NCBI GenBank assembly: GCA_012976225.1
Contig: JAAVVG010000006.1
Coordinates: forward strand, 744,001-808,000
Length of the DNA stretch: 64,000 nt
Origin: Golubevia sp. BC0850
Taxonomy: Eukaryota > Basidiomycota > Exobasidiomycetes > Golubeviales > Golubeviaceae
Direction: 5' to 3'
Part shown: piece by piece, positions 1 through 11,283 of the stretch
Numbering within the stretch: the stretch's first letter is position 1
Layout: each line of letters opens with the position of its first letter
Position numbers and translations under genes: made by a program
The notes under the pieces: model-generated
Database searches by the model: none
Seen by the model: only the letters and a program-made list of their open reading frames with translations
Told to the model about the DNA's origin: nothing

Positions 1-1385
1 AAGATGGATTTTGGTTTTGGCTTTAGAAAGTCATTTCATGCAGGCTTTTATTAAGGAAGGCAAAGGTGCTAGGGAAAGGTTTATTAAACGTGCTGTGAGT
101 CTGAAAGTACGAAGAAAAGAAAGTGGCTTCGAGACTGCTGACTCCTTTCATCTTGCTTTCTCGCTCATATAGACTAACTACATCAAGACCAATGCTCCTG
201 CCGAGTACCATGACATGCTGATTCCTTCTAGATTACCAAACGGGAAAATGGAAATCGAAGTAGCCTGCAAACGTAGGATTTTCGATGGAGAAGGTTACAT
301 CCCTTGTTTGAATGACAAGAACGTCGAGTTGACAAATGACGAATGTGTTCAGATTAATGAGAACTCTGTTACTTTGAAGAGTGGTAGAGAATTAGAAGCC
401 GACATCATTATCTGTGCTAACGGTTTCAGAGGCGAAATGTTCAGCCTTCAGATGGACATCAAGAATGGAGAAGGATTGAGGTTGGAAGATTACGTGAGTG
501 TTCAGCAACAGGTCAAAGCAAAAGGTTTGAAGACATCGTTCCACCAAAGCTGACATCTCCTCTCTCTTGTTCCTCCTTCGTAGTGGAAAGAGGCAGGCTT
601 ACCTCAAGCCTATCGTTCGACTATGATCTCTTCTTTCCCTAATCTAATGGTTCTCTGGGGTCCAGGAGCTGCTACAGGCCATTTCTCTGCCATCTGGTCT
701 ATCGAAAGATCAATGGAAATGGCGACTACTTTACTCAAGCCAATTTTCAAGGAGGGACCAAAGAGTCAGACCAATTTACAGAGATCTAAAGGGAAGAGTG
801 TCGATGTCAAGAGAGAAGCTGAAGATCTTGAACAGATTTATATTCAAGATGCTCACTCGAAGTTGATCTATAGCACTGTGAGTTCAAAGTAATTGAAACT
901 GAAAGGGAAGCTGGAAAGTGGCTGACTCTTCTTCTCCTTTCTCTCCTTGTCTCTCCTCTTTTCAGGGATGTGGAGCTTGGTACACTCAGCCAGACGGTCG
1001 TGTCACAGCTGTTGCTCCAACTTTCCAAGTCAACGTCGCAAAGCGCTGTAAATTCCCAGGTGAGTGACCTGTTTTCGTTTTAACTTTTGATCCAACTATC
1101 TAACCATCGGCCTCTTTTTCTCTTCCTCTCTCAGTCGCTTCCGATCTGATCTACACTGGTTTCAAATCTCAATCCAGAGCCATCTCACACTGGACATACC
1201 TTCAACAACTCTTTTCTCTTTTGAGAGTCGGGGCAACCCCAGACGTTAGGTCAAACAAAGAAGCTAATAGATCCATTCCAATGATCTTGTTCCGTGGTAT
1301 CACTTTCCCTGTCAGCTATTTAATGAATCGCTTCTTCATGAGAGGAATGATCATCTTTTCTTGGATCATCGATAACGTCATGTAA
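1..1385 (+). CDS. Flavin-containing monooxygenase, C-terminal part (5' end outside window)
   Basis: Probable FAD/NADPH-dependent monooxygenase of the FMO/Baeyer-Villiger type. The gene enters from the left; visible exons are about 27-94, 173-493, 584-877, 966-1060 and one after about 1133 ending at TAA 1383-1385, with GTGAGT donors and CAG/TAG acceptors. The ATG-proximal Rossmann motifs are not in view. What is seen is the hallmark of the second half of the family: a hydrophobic strand ending in ICANGFRG (the ATG/ANGF motif), then NLMVLWGPGAATGH followed by the WSIERSME helix, as in cyclohexanone- and hydroxyacetophenone-type monooxygenases. The C-terminus has a hydrophobic stretch (MIIFSWIID) that could contact membrane. 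The substrate cannot be read from sequence. The class is fairly certain; Baeyer-Villiger versus N-hydroxylating activity is not. Confidence 0.8.
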
Positions 1386-2094
1386 CAATCTACACCGTTT
1401 CCGAAAGGAAAGACCCTTTTCGGAAAGACCCTCATTCTTGTATATCCCTTTTATTTGCTGTTGGTTGTAAATCTCTCGAAATTTGGTCAGATCAGAGTTT
1501 CTGAAAGATTAGAAAACGTTCTTGGATAGACAGAGAAGAAAGTCAAAGAATCTTCTTGCTTTCTCAATCAAACACAACTCCTTCGTATTCTACTGAAACC
1601 TCTTAGAGCGAAGCGTTCCAATCTACAAAGCTTCTCAGAGATTTCCTGAAAAACGTTTTTGGCCTTTTGCTCTCATCGACGACTTTGATCTTCTCAGTTG
1701 ACCGTACGTACCTCTTGTTGTTCTCATTCATACTTTTGGTTATTCGAGTCAACTTCTCCCTTTTGTTCCCCTACTTTTTTTTAATCGAATCAATTGAATT
1801 CCACTGCGCTCAACTTTACTCTTCGATCTCAGAAAGCAGACAAGTAGTCATGGCTCGAGTCGAACAGAACTTCCAACCAAAGGTTTTTGACGTTACCAAC
1901 CGTACTTCAGTGAAGTAGTGAAACCTGACCAAACCCTTCAAACCGATTTGAGACCTGCCTTCAGAAACAAAAAGAATCCCTACGCTATAAGATTGAGAGA
2001 TAGATCGAGCAGATTTCACAATCTTTAATCCAACCACCATCCCATACCATTCCATTCCCATTCGCATTCATCTTTTTTTCTCTTCACCTCCACT
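1386..2094. other. Convergent intergenic region
   Basis: About 700 bp between the convergent ends of the monooxygenase and adenylate kinase genes. It is T/CT-rich with short open frames only. An 83-codon frame at 1667-1918 has no recognisable domain and looks accidental. It presumably holds both 3' UTRs and terminators, but I see no defined signal. Confidence 0.5.
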
Positions 2095-3540
2095 TCACCT
2101 ATCAAACCTCTCCCTAACGACACCGACCAATTCCGGCCATAACTCATCACTACTGACTCCCTTCAAAGTCCTACATTCAACCCCATCCCTTCCACTCCTC
2201 TCAATTTCCTCATAATAACTCTTAATAGGTTCAGTCTCCTTTCTAAAAGAAACCAAACGTTTTTGAAAGGTTTCTACATTGTCATCGGATCTTTGTTCTA
2301 AAGGTTCACCTGTTAAATCATCCTTTCCAGGGATTTTTGGTGGATTGAAAGAGAGGTTGTAGACTCTTCCTGAGGAAGGATGGATGTATCGTTCTGAGCG
2401 GCCAAAGGTGAAATGAGGAGAAGGAAAAATAAGGGAGATTAACAAGGGAAGGAAGAGGACGAGAGAGATTTTCGGAAATTCTTACCTAGAATTCTTTTCA
2501 AAATCACTTCTTCAGGTACATCTAAATAAATGACTAAACCCAAAGGCTTTTTAGCATCTGATAGAGCCGAGTCTAACAATTTGGCTTGTCCTACTGTTCG
2601 AGGGAATCCATCTAACAACCAATCCTTTGAAAGTTGGGGAGGAGGGAATGAGCATGAGCACCGAAAGTACTCCACCTTAGACCCTCCTAAAAGCCCCTAT
2701 CAAAAGCTAAGCTTCATTTGATGATTAGGTTTGCAACCTCAAATTCGTCGGAAGATTTCAAGCCTTGATTCCCAGACGTCCAAAGAACAACACTTTTGAG
2801 ATGCTGCGAGTTAGGGACTCACCTTTGTACCTAGTTCATCTACTTCTGCATAACAGAGTCTCATCATTACTTCATCAGGCATTAGACCTGATGATCAAGG
2901 AGAGAGAGAGAGAGAAGCAGCGAAGGGTGAGATAGAAGAATTGATAGCCGGGTTTGTGGCCAATCGTTCTCTAGTCCCATCAAGCAACACCTTCTTTCCC
3001 TCGAAGGTTTGCCATTGTTTATGAAGCCTCCTATTCTAAGCTTCAAGGTCTTTGAGCAGCTAAGTAGAGCTGTCAGATCTGGTCAACATTCCAGCCTGGT
3101 TCTGCCTGTTGCCTTTGTATCCGGAAGGATTGGATACTAACCTCCTTTCTTGATGACTTGATCTGCCTCTTTACCAATTGTTGTGCCTCTCTTGATGTGT
3201 GCCCTTAAAGCATCACCAGCTGAAAGGTTATTCAGAGAAGGGAATTGAGTTAAGAGTCTGGTGGAGAGAGTTCCTTTACCCGAACCCTGATAGTACAAGA
3301 TAGAGAGAGGCCAAGAATGAGAAAGTGAAGTGGTAAGTAAGAGGAAAGGAAGAGTAGGAATTCAATCAAGTGGAATGAAAAGTTACTGACAGGTGAACCT
3401 AAAACTAACATTCTAATCTGTTGAGGTTCAAATCGGTGAGTTGAAGTTGAGAAGCATGACCGGAGAGTTTTGGAGTTAGATTGACTTCGGATTGTGAACT
3501 GCTTGAAATTTGTTGAGCTGATGGATCCCCTGATTAACAT
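2095..3540 (-). CDS. ADK2: Mitochondrial GTP:AMP phosphotransferase (AK3-type adenylate kinase)
   Basis: Transfers phosphate from GTP (or ATP) to AMP, most likely in the mitochondrial matrix. Five exons on the minus strand: about 3540-3391, 3286-3142, 2888-2822, about 2619-2489 and about 2393-2095. Exon 1 gives a basic, Ser/Thr-rich leader of about 45 residues, then LVLGSP. The P-loop GSGKGT begins exactly at exon 2. The NMP-binding part ([14 protein letters not shown]) follows, then the DGFPRT motif in exon 4. The LID in exon 5 has the [10 protein letters not shown] and DDLTGEPL signatures of the AK3 subfamily and no zinc cysteines. The first intron uses a GTCAGT donor and lies inside the P-loop. 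The family call is secure; the location is inferred from the leader. The acceptor of exon 4 (TTTCAAAG) is the least certain junction. Confidence 0.88.
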
Positions 3541-3866
3541 CGAATTGGGATTGCGGATGGCTTATAATTGGATAGTGAATAGTGAATAAAGTGAATAGCG
3601 ATAGAAGGAGAGCTGCACTGCTGCACTGCTGCAGATCCCCCCTTGCAGATGCAGATCTTCATGTGCCCAAAAGCGGAATTTGAGAAAGAAAGCTTCTCCC
3701 TTCTCAACATCATCATCGTCGTCGTCATCATCAATTCCATTGAATCCAATCCTTTGATTCTTCAATCGGTACTGTAAATATCAAGACCAAGTCAAGGCAG
3801 AAGATTGGAAGGAGAGGAGAGGAGAAACTCCCAGACAGTCATCCAAATTCAATCTGGCATCCAACC
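3541..3866. promoter_or_regulatory. Divergent promoter region, adenylate kinase / disordered protein
   Basis: 326 bp between two start codons on opposite strands, so it should hold both promoters. No TATA box stands out. A CTGCACTGCTGCACTGCTGCAG-type short repeat lies near 3611-3633, and a TCATCGTCGTCGTCATCATC tract near 3712-3732. Confidence 0.45.
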
Positions 3867-6800
3867 ATGAATCTTAACAAAGGTAAACAGAGACAATTGG
3901 AATTGGAATCAGATTCACAAATGGAACAAGAGTTAGAAATCAGTCAAAATGAGATTCAGCTGGGTCTAATTATTCAGCAAATGACCGCAACTCTAACTCA
4001 CTTGGAAAAGGAGATCACCTCTTTAAGGTTAGAAAGAGATCTTTTGGTCAGTATCGAATTCTGCTGGATTTGTGGGAGAGAGGATCAGAGGGAGAAAGTG
4101 TGGGGGGAGAGCAAGAAGGCTACTCAACTTTCAAATTTCAACTTCTCCAAAGAGAATGAGTCTCTAACTTCCCTCTCTCTATCTTCTCAACCTTCAGAAT
4201 TCCAACTTGAAATCTTCAATCCAAGCTCAAAACCTCTACAAAGAGGAAGCTCGTCTAGCAAAAGCATCACTCAAAGTATTTCAATCCCAATCTCAAGCCG
4301 GCGGGATTTCTTCCTTTACAATTAACAATCTACCAACCGAAGGAGAACCAATGAGGAAAAGAGTTCGAAAAGCTTCAACGATTCAAGCTGAATCGTCAGA
4401 TTTGGAATCTGAAGTTGAAGAAACTGAAGATTCCTCACGGAGATCTTTAGATGTCTTTCATTCTCCAAATGCTTCACCTTTGTTATCTCCAACTTTTGGG
4501 TTCGAGAGAAATCAGGGACAAAGTCAGAATGGGGTTTTGGAGGAGATGAACACAGATGAAAGTCATCCTCTATCTAGTCAAGTGGCGGAAACTTCAACCT
4601 CAACTTCTCCCATCTCTGGAAAAAGGTCTTTACGTCCAGCTCCTATACCTCCTCAATTGCTTTTGAATCTACCTCCTCAACTTGCTAAATTGAAGGTTAA
4701 CGATATAAGTCCTTCGAAACAGGAAGAGAGTGTTAATTTGGTTGATGTGGCTAATTCGGTGACTCCAACTGAAAGTAAGGCGGAAACAATGTTAAGAGGA
4801 CCTTTCAATTCCAGTAGAGATATAGATGACTATGAATATGCTGAATCTATCTTTTCGAACAGTAGCTTAGTGACTGCTGAAGATGGGGATTTCGGAGAAG
4901 AAAGAGGTTTGGTGGAGAGATCTTTTTATCAAGATGAAGAAGAAGAAGCAGAAGAAGAAGAAGAAAGAGGGATGTTGGGATCAAATCAAGATCTTCAGCG
5001 GATAGGAAATGTCGATGAAATTTTAAATCGGAAAGAAGAAGATCAAATAGACGAAGAATTGAATCTTGAATCAAATTCATTCTTCCTTTCTAACGCACCT
5101 AAAGATGAATCTTTTCTCTCTAGTTCCTCTTCTTTCTCTGCATTTCCAAACCATTTCAAAGAGGGTTCTACATCTACTATCTCAAAAAGCACAGATCAAA
5201 TTCCAATCTCTACATCTTCAATTCCACAACATCCACTTTCTTCCAATAGAAAGTCATTCAAACAAACTACTACTCCACCACCACCACTTCCTTTGTTCTC
5301 TTTCCCAAGTCCTATTCAAGAATCATCAACCTCAATTTTTCAACTCTTTCAAACCAGATCTCCAAATTCAAGTCCACCTTCATCTTCAAACCTAGCCAGT
5401 CTTAGTGACAATAATAATTTAAGTCCTTCAAGACCTGCTCTTAGAGAAAGAAGATCAAGTTTATCTCTAAAGAAAAGGAAAGAGAAGAAAGAAACTTCTT
5501 TGGATAGAGTTGATACGGTTGGAAGTAATCGATCTAAAACATCTGAAAGAATTAATGTAGGAAATTCAGAACCTGAATGGGAAATGGAACCCACTATTAC
5601 TTCAAATCAACTTTCTACTTCTGCTTCTGATGAATCTGAAATATCTGATCGACTTGAGGAAAGGGGAACAGAAAATCAAGTAGAGTCGACAGAAGTTGAC
5701 CATACTTCTGAAGAATATCCTCCAGAGAAAACAGACGAGAGGGATGGAGATGAACAAGAAGAATCTACTCCACCTCGTTATAATACTAGACTTCCAGATG
5801 GAGTCTCTTCGACTCCAACTTCTTCTACTTCGAATGGAGAATTGATAGGATTGAATGGATCTGGATCTAATCAAGTTTCTCCACCAAGAATAGCAATCCC
5901 TCCAAGAACCGCTTCTACCTTAGCTTTATTCGAACTAATTTCCACAGAAACTCCACCACCTCCATTTCAATTCCCGACTTTCCCTTCCATTCAAACCACC
6001 AACAGATCAATTCAAAATTCCAATCAAACCAATCCTGTTGGATTTTCAACTCCTTCTATTTCTACCAGCATTCCAAATCTTTCTTCAGTTTTTCAAGATC
6101 ATCAACAACTTAATACAATTGGATCTCAAGAAGTCTCTGATTCTGACAATTGTAATTTAAATCGAAATTTCAATCGACCTCCTTTAGCACAACCTCGTCA
6201 AAGACCTCAATCTATCTCAGTTCCACCTAGTGGAAATCATAGTCCAAATCCTAGTTTAAGTTCCAATTCAACTAGATCTTCTTTCTATGATGGACTCGGT
6301 TTAGGTCTAGGAACCACTACAAGATCAAATCCTTTTGAAGGAATCAGATCTAGAACTCCAGATGCTGAAATGGAACTTTCAAGTCAAAGAAGAGAAGAAC
6401 CGATTTCCAACAATTTGAATTCTTCTTCAACTCCTCCAGTTCCAGCTTATAGACCAATTTTACCCTTTAGAGGAACTAGTCTTGCTTATTTACCTCCTGC
6501 AGAACAAGATCGAACTAGTTTGGAAGATTTCAATCCTCCTCAATCTCAATCTAATGATAATAATAATGACAGACCTTTCTTTAGATCTCAAACTCTAGGT
6601 CACTTTCATTCTTTGACGATTTCAAATCATCTTTCTAGGAATTCAACTTCTTCAAATGAGGTTCCTAGTAGGAATTTCAACCTTTCTTTGGATCATCATC
6701 ATTCAAGTCTTAATGCTCCACCGCCACCTTATGCTGGAATTTCATCTAGCAGAAATTCTACCAATGGTAGGGAAAGGAATCCTGGCGGAAGACCTTCTAC

Positions 6801-6867
6801 TGGGAATAATGATTTGGGTGCAAGAGGTCTCTCTTTCTCTCAAAGTATCAGATTAGGTCAAAGATAA
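3867..6867 (+). CDS. Large disordered protein with N-terminal coiled coil, unknown function
   Basis: Two exons, 3867-4046 and 4198-6867, joined in phase 0 across a 151-nt intron with a GTCAGT donor and TTCAG acceptor, giving about 950 residues. Residues about 15-95 form a likely coiled coil (heptad-like LEKEITSLRLERDLL, continuing after the splice as KEEARLAKASLKVF). The rest is low complexity: Ser/Thr/Pro/Asn-rich with an acidic Glu run (codons near 4936-4970), many SPSS/TPPP motifs and no globular domain I recognise. The first ATG was chosen because the coiled coil starts just after it. Serine-proline sites suggest a phosphorylated regulatory or scaffold protein, but that is inference. I do not recognise a family. 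Confidence 0.7.
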
Positions 6868-7989
6868 GGAAGGATGTTTCCGTCTTTAGTTATTCATTCT
6901 GTTTCTCCATTCTCGTCTCTCTCTCTTGTACAAAGCGCATTTTTGTAGTAGTTGTAATTTATCTCATGTAGTAGTCACTCGCAGTCAGCAGTCAGTCACC
7001 CCTAGTCTTTTGTTCTCATTTTTATCTTTTCCATTTCAATCTCTCTTTCAATTCGCTCCTTCCAATAGTATTCTTCTTGTTTCCGTATCAACTTTCAGTA
7101 TTGCTTTTCGTTTCAGATTCAATGGGATCCCTTGTCGACTCGCGAAACCGTTGTGAGATCGCAGATCGCAGACTTCATTCAGACTTCCATGTCAAACAAA
7201 GGAGAAGATCGAATGTCAAAAGAGGTTGAACGATTGCGTGAAAAACGTATGTACGAATGAGAAGCGAAAGAGAACATCAAGGCTTGCGAAAATTTTGCAG
7301 AAAAAAGGAAAGGGACGGGGAGTAGGTAGGTGAGGGGAAGAACAAGGCAAAGCAAATGCAGAAAGGTAGAAAGAAATGAAAGGCGTAGCAAACAAAGGCC
7401 TACAGAGTTTTTCGAGAACAGATTGATACAGAGAACAAAACAAGAAATCGTCGTAAAAAGAAAGGATACCGGGAGTCGAGATTGGAAGAGGGTGCGGTGC
7501 GATGGAAGGAAAGGATTGATGAGAAGTGATGAGCTCCAATTTTCTTTCTTCCGTTGTATTTGATGTGATAGGTAGAAGAAAATGAGAGCAAAAAAGTGGC
7601 AAGGGTTGGTTTACGTTTATGTGTTTTTCACTGGACTTTTTCTTTTGAGAAGGTCGTGATGTCGATTGAGGGAATGGAGGATGTGACCAGGTTTGATGAA
7701 GGGATATTGGAATATTGTAACCTTGATGATGAAGATTCTAGAACAGGAAAGAAACATAGAGAAAATAGAAACGAAAGAATTTTTTTAACCTTTTTAGTTA
7801 TAAGAATAGAGAGACTTGAGTATGTAGAGCTTTGGTAGGGGAGAGCAGTTGAGCACCTTAAGTTATGTTTAGTAATAAAGATACTGAGCGAATAAGTTTT
7901 GACTTAGAAGGAAAGCATTCCGGGTGTTCCAACTTAAAGCATTTGAAGGCCAGAGAGGTCGATACTGAGATCGCTGCTGTGCTTGGAAC
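6868..7989. other. Convergent intergenic region, no gene seen
   Basis: About 1.1 kb between the ends of two convergent genes. Frames up to 128 codons occur on both strands (for example 7216-7602) but have no start context, domain or intron signals and overlap each other. The region is A/G-rich on the plus strand. It probably holds two long 3' UTRs. Confidence 0.45.
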
Positions 7990-10643
7990 TCAGACCTTCT
8001 TGACGACGTGGCGAAGATGAGAGTTTCTCGTGTCCAACTGGGCGGCGATTGAAGTCAGTTGTTCCAGCAACTGAGACCTGAAGGAGGAAGAGGGAACAAA
8101 GGGGTAAAGGAATGGGTCAGTCTTAGTCCAAATCGAAAAGGAATGGAAAAGTAAAGATGAAGACTTACTTCTTGTTTGCTCGAAACTAGGTCTTCCCCAG
8201 TCACCAAATCCTTGGTTCCAGCGTTGGAACTACTGAGAGGGTTCCACTTGGCGATCTGAGCAGAAGAGCCATCGAGCAAGACGGCTGAGCGACCCCAGAC
8301 GCTGGTGTCGGTGGAGTCTGAGCGACTCATGACAGACTCTGGAGTGTTGAAGTTGGAGAGAGAAGAAGCAGTAGATCCCATAGACATGGTACTAGCTGGA
8401 GAGAGGTTCTCTAATCCCAATGATCCTCCAGGGGTAAAGTTCCAAGGTAGAGTAAGAGAACCAGGACCGTCTAATGGCGATTGAGCTTCGGCCATAGAGA
8501 TAGCTCTCTCGGATCCAATAGATCTTTGAGATCCAGAAGATCCGTGAGACTCGACGCTGGTGCGACGTTGGTTTCTTGAACCTTGAAAAGAGACCGAGCT
8601 GCTGTCACCTGGGTGGTTTTGAGCTTGGCCGGGTGGAGAAGCTTCGGTAGGAGACTTTGGAATTCCCATACGCTCGGCTAAGGCTGCAGCTCCTTTGGGA
8701 ACGAAAGCATCTCCCAGTTGACTTGGGTTGAAAGAGCTGGAGCGACGTTGCTCTGGGTGAACCTCGATTGGACGTGGACCACTCGCAGAACGGAAGAATG
8801 GATGTTGTTGATGAGGTGCTTGAGCTTGAGCCATTTGAAGAGCTTGCATCTGAGCCTGCTGTTGTTGACGAGCTAGGGAAAGCTGAGAAGTTGGTGATGG
8901 GAGACCTGAGTATCCTAACGATGATGGCGGTGAAGGACGTCCGTAGCTGGAAGGAGCAGCACCAATAGCTCCCATCGGGATCTGATCCATACGACGAGAT
9001 GAAGGTAGCGCTTGAGACATCCCTAGGGGAGAGTAAGCCGGAAGATAGTTGGGTGCTTGAGAAGGAGAGTAGCGACCTCCAACTACAGGCAGAGCCGAAT
9101 ACCCATTGGAAGGAGATTTGGAATTAGGAACTAGACCTGGAAGCTGCTGACTGAAGCTTCCTCTTGAAGATGGAGAGTTTCCTGGGTTTGAAGACAAGAC
9201 CATCTTGGAGAAGTAGTCGTTGACTCCAGAGTGAGCGATCTGAGATGGCGAATGACCACGAACCATCTCACGTTGGTAGTGAAGGTTGTGAGCTGAGATT
9301 CTACGTCCGTTGAGCATTTTTCCGTCCAATCCTAGTCCAGCACGGCTAGCCTCGTCAGCAGTGGCGAAGGTGACTGCTCCAAAGCCACGAGACATTCCTT
9401 GGTCGTCTTTGCTCAAGAAGCAGGAGACGATGCGACCGTAGGGTTCGAGAGAGTGTCTGAGATCTTCATCGTCCAAGATAGCAGCTGGATCCAGACCAGA
9501 GATGAAGATTGTACATGGATCGCTGGTGATTGGAGAGTCGAGACTGCTGGCGACGGAGCCTTCTGAGTAGCAACTTGGGCTTGGTGGACCTGAAGAGTTG
9601 CTATTGGATCCGGAACGTCTAAGAGCGAATCCTCCGGGAGGACTGAGAATTGGATGTTGAAGGTGCTCGGTAGGGATTCTTCTTGGACCAGTGTTGAAGC
9701 GATTACGAGGTACGTTGCGCTTGATGACGTTGGCTCCTGAAGCTTGCTCGAAAGGACCTCCAGAGCGCTGAACGATAGCGTAAGAGACTTCGATTGGATA
9801 TCCGTGCCATACGAACCCGTTGAGACTCTCGATGGCTGCTTTGGCTTCAGAGGCAGCTCCCATGTCGATGAATCCACGACGACGAGCTTGGGCGTCCAAC
9901 ATGGCCAGGATGACGCAGTGAGAAACCGCCCCGAAGGTTCCGAAAAGAGCTGCGAGTTGATCGGTAGTAGCACATAGAGGAAGGTTGAGAATGTAGAGGT
10001 TCTTGTGGGTTGGAGTGGCGAGGTAATCTGGACCATTGCGAAAGCGTAGTTGCATTCCCGAAGCAGCTGCGCGACCTCCGACCTTCTCGGGTGAGATTCC
10101 AGACATGCTAGAGTGATGCTGTTGGAGGTCTCTGAGAATGGTTAGAAAAGTAGAGATGTGGGGGAAAGTCCCAAGTCAGCTCGGGGAATTCAAACCGTAG
10201 AGAAAAGATGGAGGACAGAGAGACTAGGAGTAGCGTCGCACAGACTCGAGGGCCCAAACTCACCTTGTGACCTCACCGGGGACCCCACCATCATATCCAG
10301 AACAGCCATTGCTTCTTGAGTCAACTGAAGGAGAAGGAGGAGAGAGGGAATGAAGAAGAAAGGAGAAGAAAGGGTGAGCGGGTGAGACGCGGGTGAGACG
10401 CGGGTGAACTTGTAGGGCAATGAGGCGTCCGGAAATCGAAGAGGCGAAGATCGATTCTGGGAAACTCAAAAACTCACCGTAGACTGCGTTCTCGTCTTGA
10501 GAGTTAAAGTTATTGTGGAGGGAATGTTGAGCTAATTCAGCTTGGTGGTGCATGTTGTGTAGAGGTTGTTGGTTGGCAGAGGCAGAGAATGAAGAGAGCA
10601 CGTTAGACGGCATGGAAGGCGATTGATGGTGGCTGTAAGACAT
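7990..10643 (-). CDS. RNA-binding protein with two RRM domains
   Basis: Four exons on the minus strand: 10643-10478, about 10325-10265, about 10133-8172 and a short last exon ending at TGA 7990-7992. RRM1 has the RNP2-like LYILNLPL and a degenerate RNP1 (RRGFIDM). RRM2 has TIFISGL and RGFGAVTF. Between and after them the protein is Ser/Gly/Pro/Gln-rich (QQQQAQMQALQMAQAQ-type tract near 8830-8870). This order resembles fungal and animal RBMS/MSSP-type single-strand RNA or DNA binders, so a role in mRNA stability or localisation is plausible but inferred. The last exon is read from the TCTCAG acceptor, giving a leucine-rich helix ending HVVKKV; the alternative CAG six bases upstream gives a non-helical tail. 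The start ATG opens a Ser/His/Gln-rich leader. Confidence 0.82.
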
Positions 10644-11283
10644 CGTTTGGATGAGCAGAGAATTTGAAGTTGATAGCAATAGGGGAAATGGTGTTACTTG
10701 AGAATCAAGAAGAGCTTGGGTTTGTGCGATTTGGTGGTTGGTTCTGGAGGATCGTTCTACTGACTCGATTGGGAAATGATGGGATTGTTTCGTTTGAAGC
10801 AAGAAAAGAGAGAATCGGTTTGAAAGAGAGAACTAAGAAAGAAATAGAGAGAGTAGTGATTTGGCGGAAAGGAAAGAAGGAGGGAGAAGGAAGGAGGCCT
10901 TTTATACCGAAATTTCGAAAGGGGCGGCTGGGGTTCAGATTTCGGAAGAAGTCTCAGATCTGCGTGCGGTGGCGGAACAACAGGGACCACCTTTTCCAGA
11001 TGGAATCGACGATCTTGGAGACTGCGAGACTGAAGCTCTGAAGCCGTTGAAGCCTGAAGATCAGCTCAGCAAAGAGCACTCGAGGTGCTTTTGAGAGGGC
11101 GGGTCATGTAAGTTTGTTTATTCTCTCTAAACTGGTTCTCCTTGTTCTCCTCTTATCCCCATCCGTAAGCATTTCCTCGCTTTCCTCTTCTGGGGTCTCG
11201 CTTCCATATTTCCTCAACTGCGTACGCAAGCGAATTCCAAACCAAAGCAGTGGTCAGGCGCAGTCGAACCCAAGATTAGAACC
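10644..11283. promoter_or_regulatory. Divergent promoter region, RRM protein / GPATCH11-like
   Basis: 640 bp between divergent start codons. The half nearest the RRM gene is very purine-rich on the plus strand (CT-rich as read by that gene), typical of a fungal 5' UTR. Frames here (for example 10664-11041) are low-complexity Arg/Lys/Glu and are not credible genes. Confidence 0.45.

Noticed and set aside
7216-7602. 128-codon minus-strand frame in the 1.1-kb convergent gap
   Set aside because: Phe/Ser/Leu-rich antisense of a purine-rich tract, with no domain and competing frames on both strands.
10664-11041. 125-codon plus-strand frame in a divergent promoter
   Set aside because: It is the antisense of a CT-rich leader; lysine/arginine/glutamate low complexity only.
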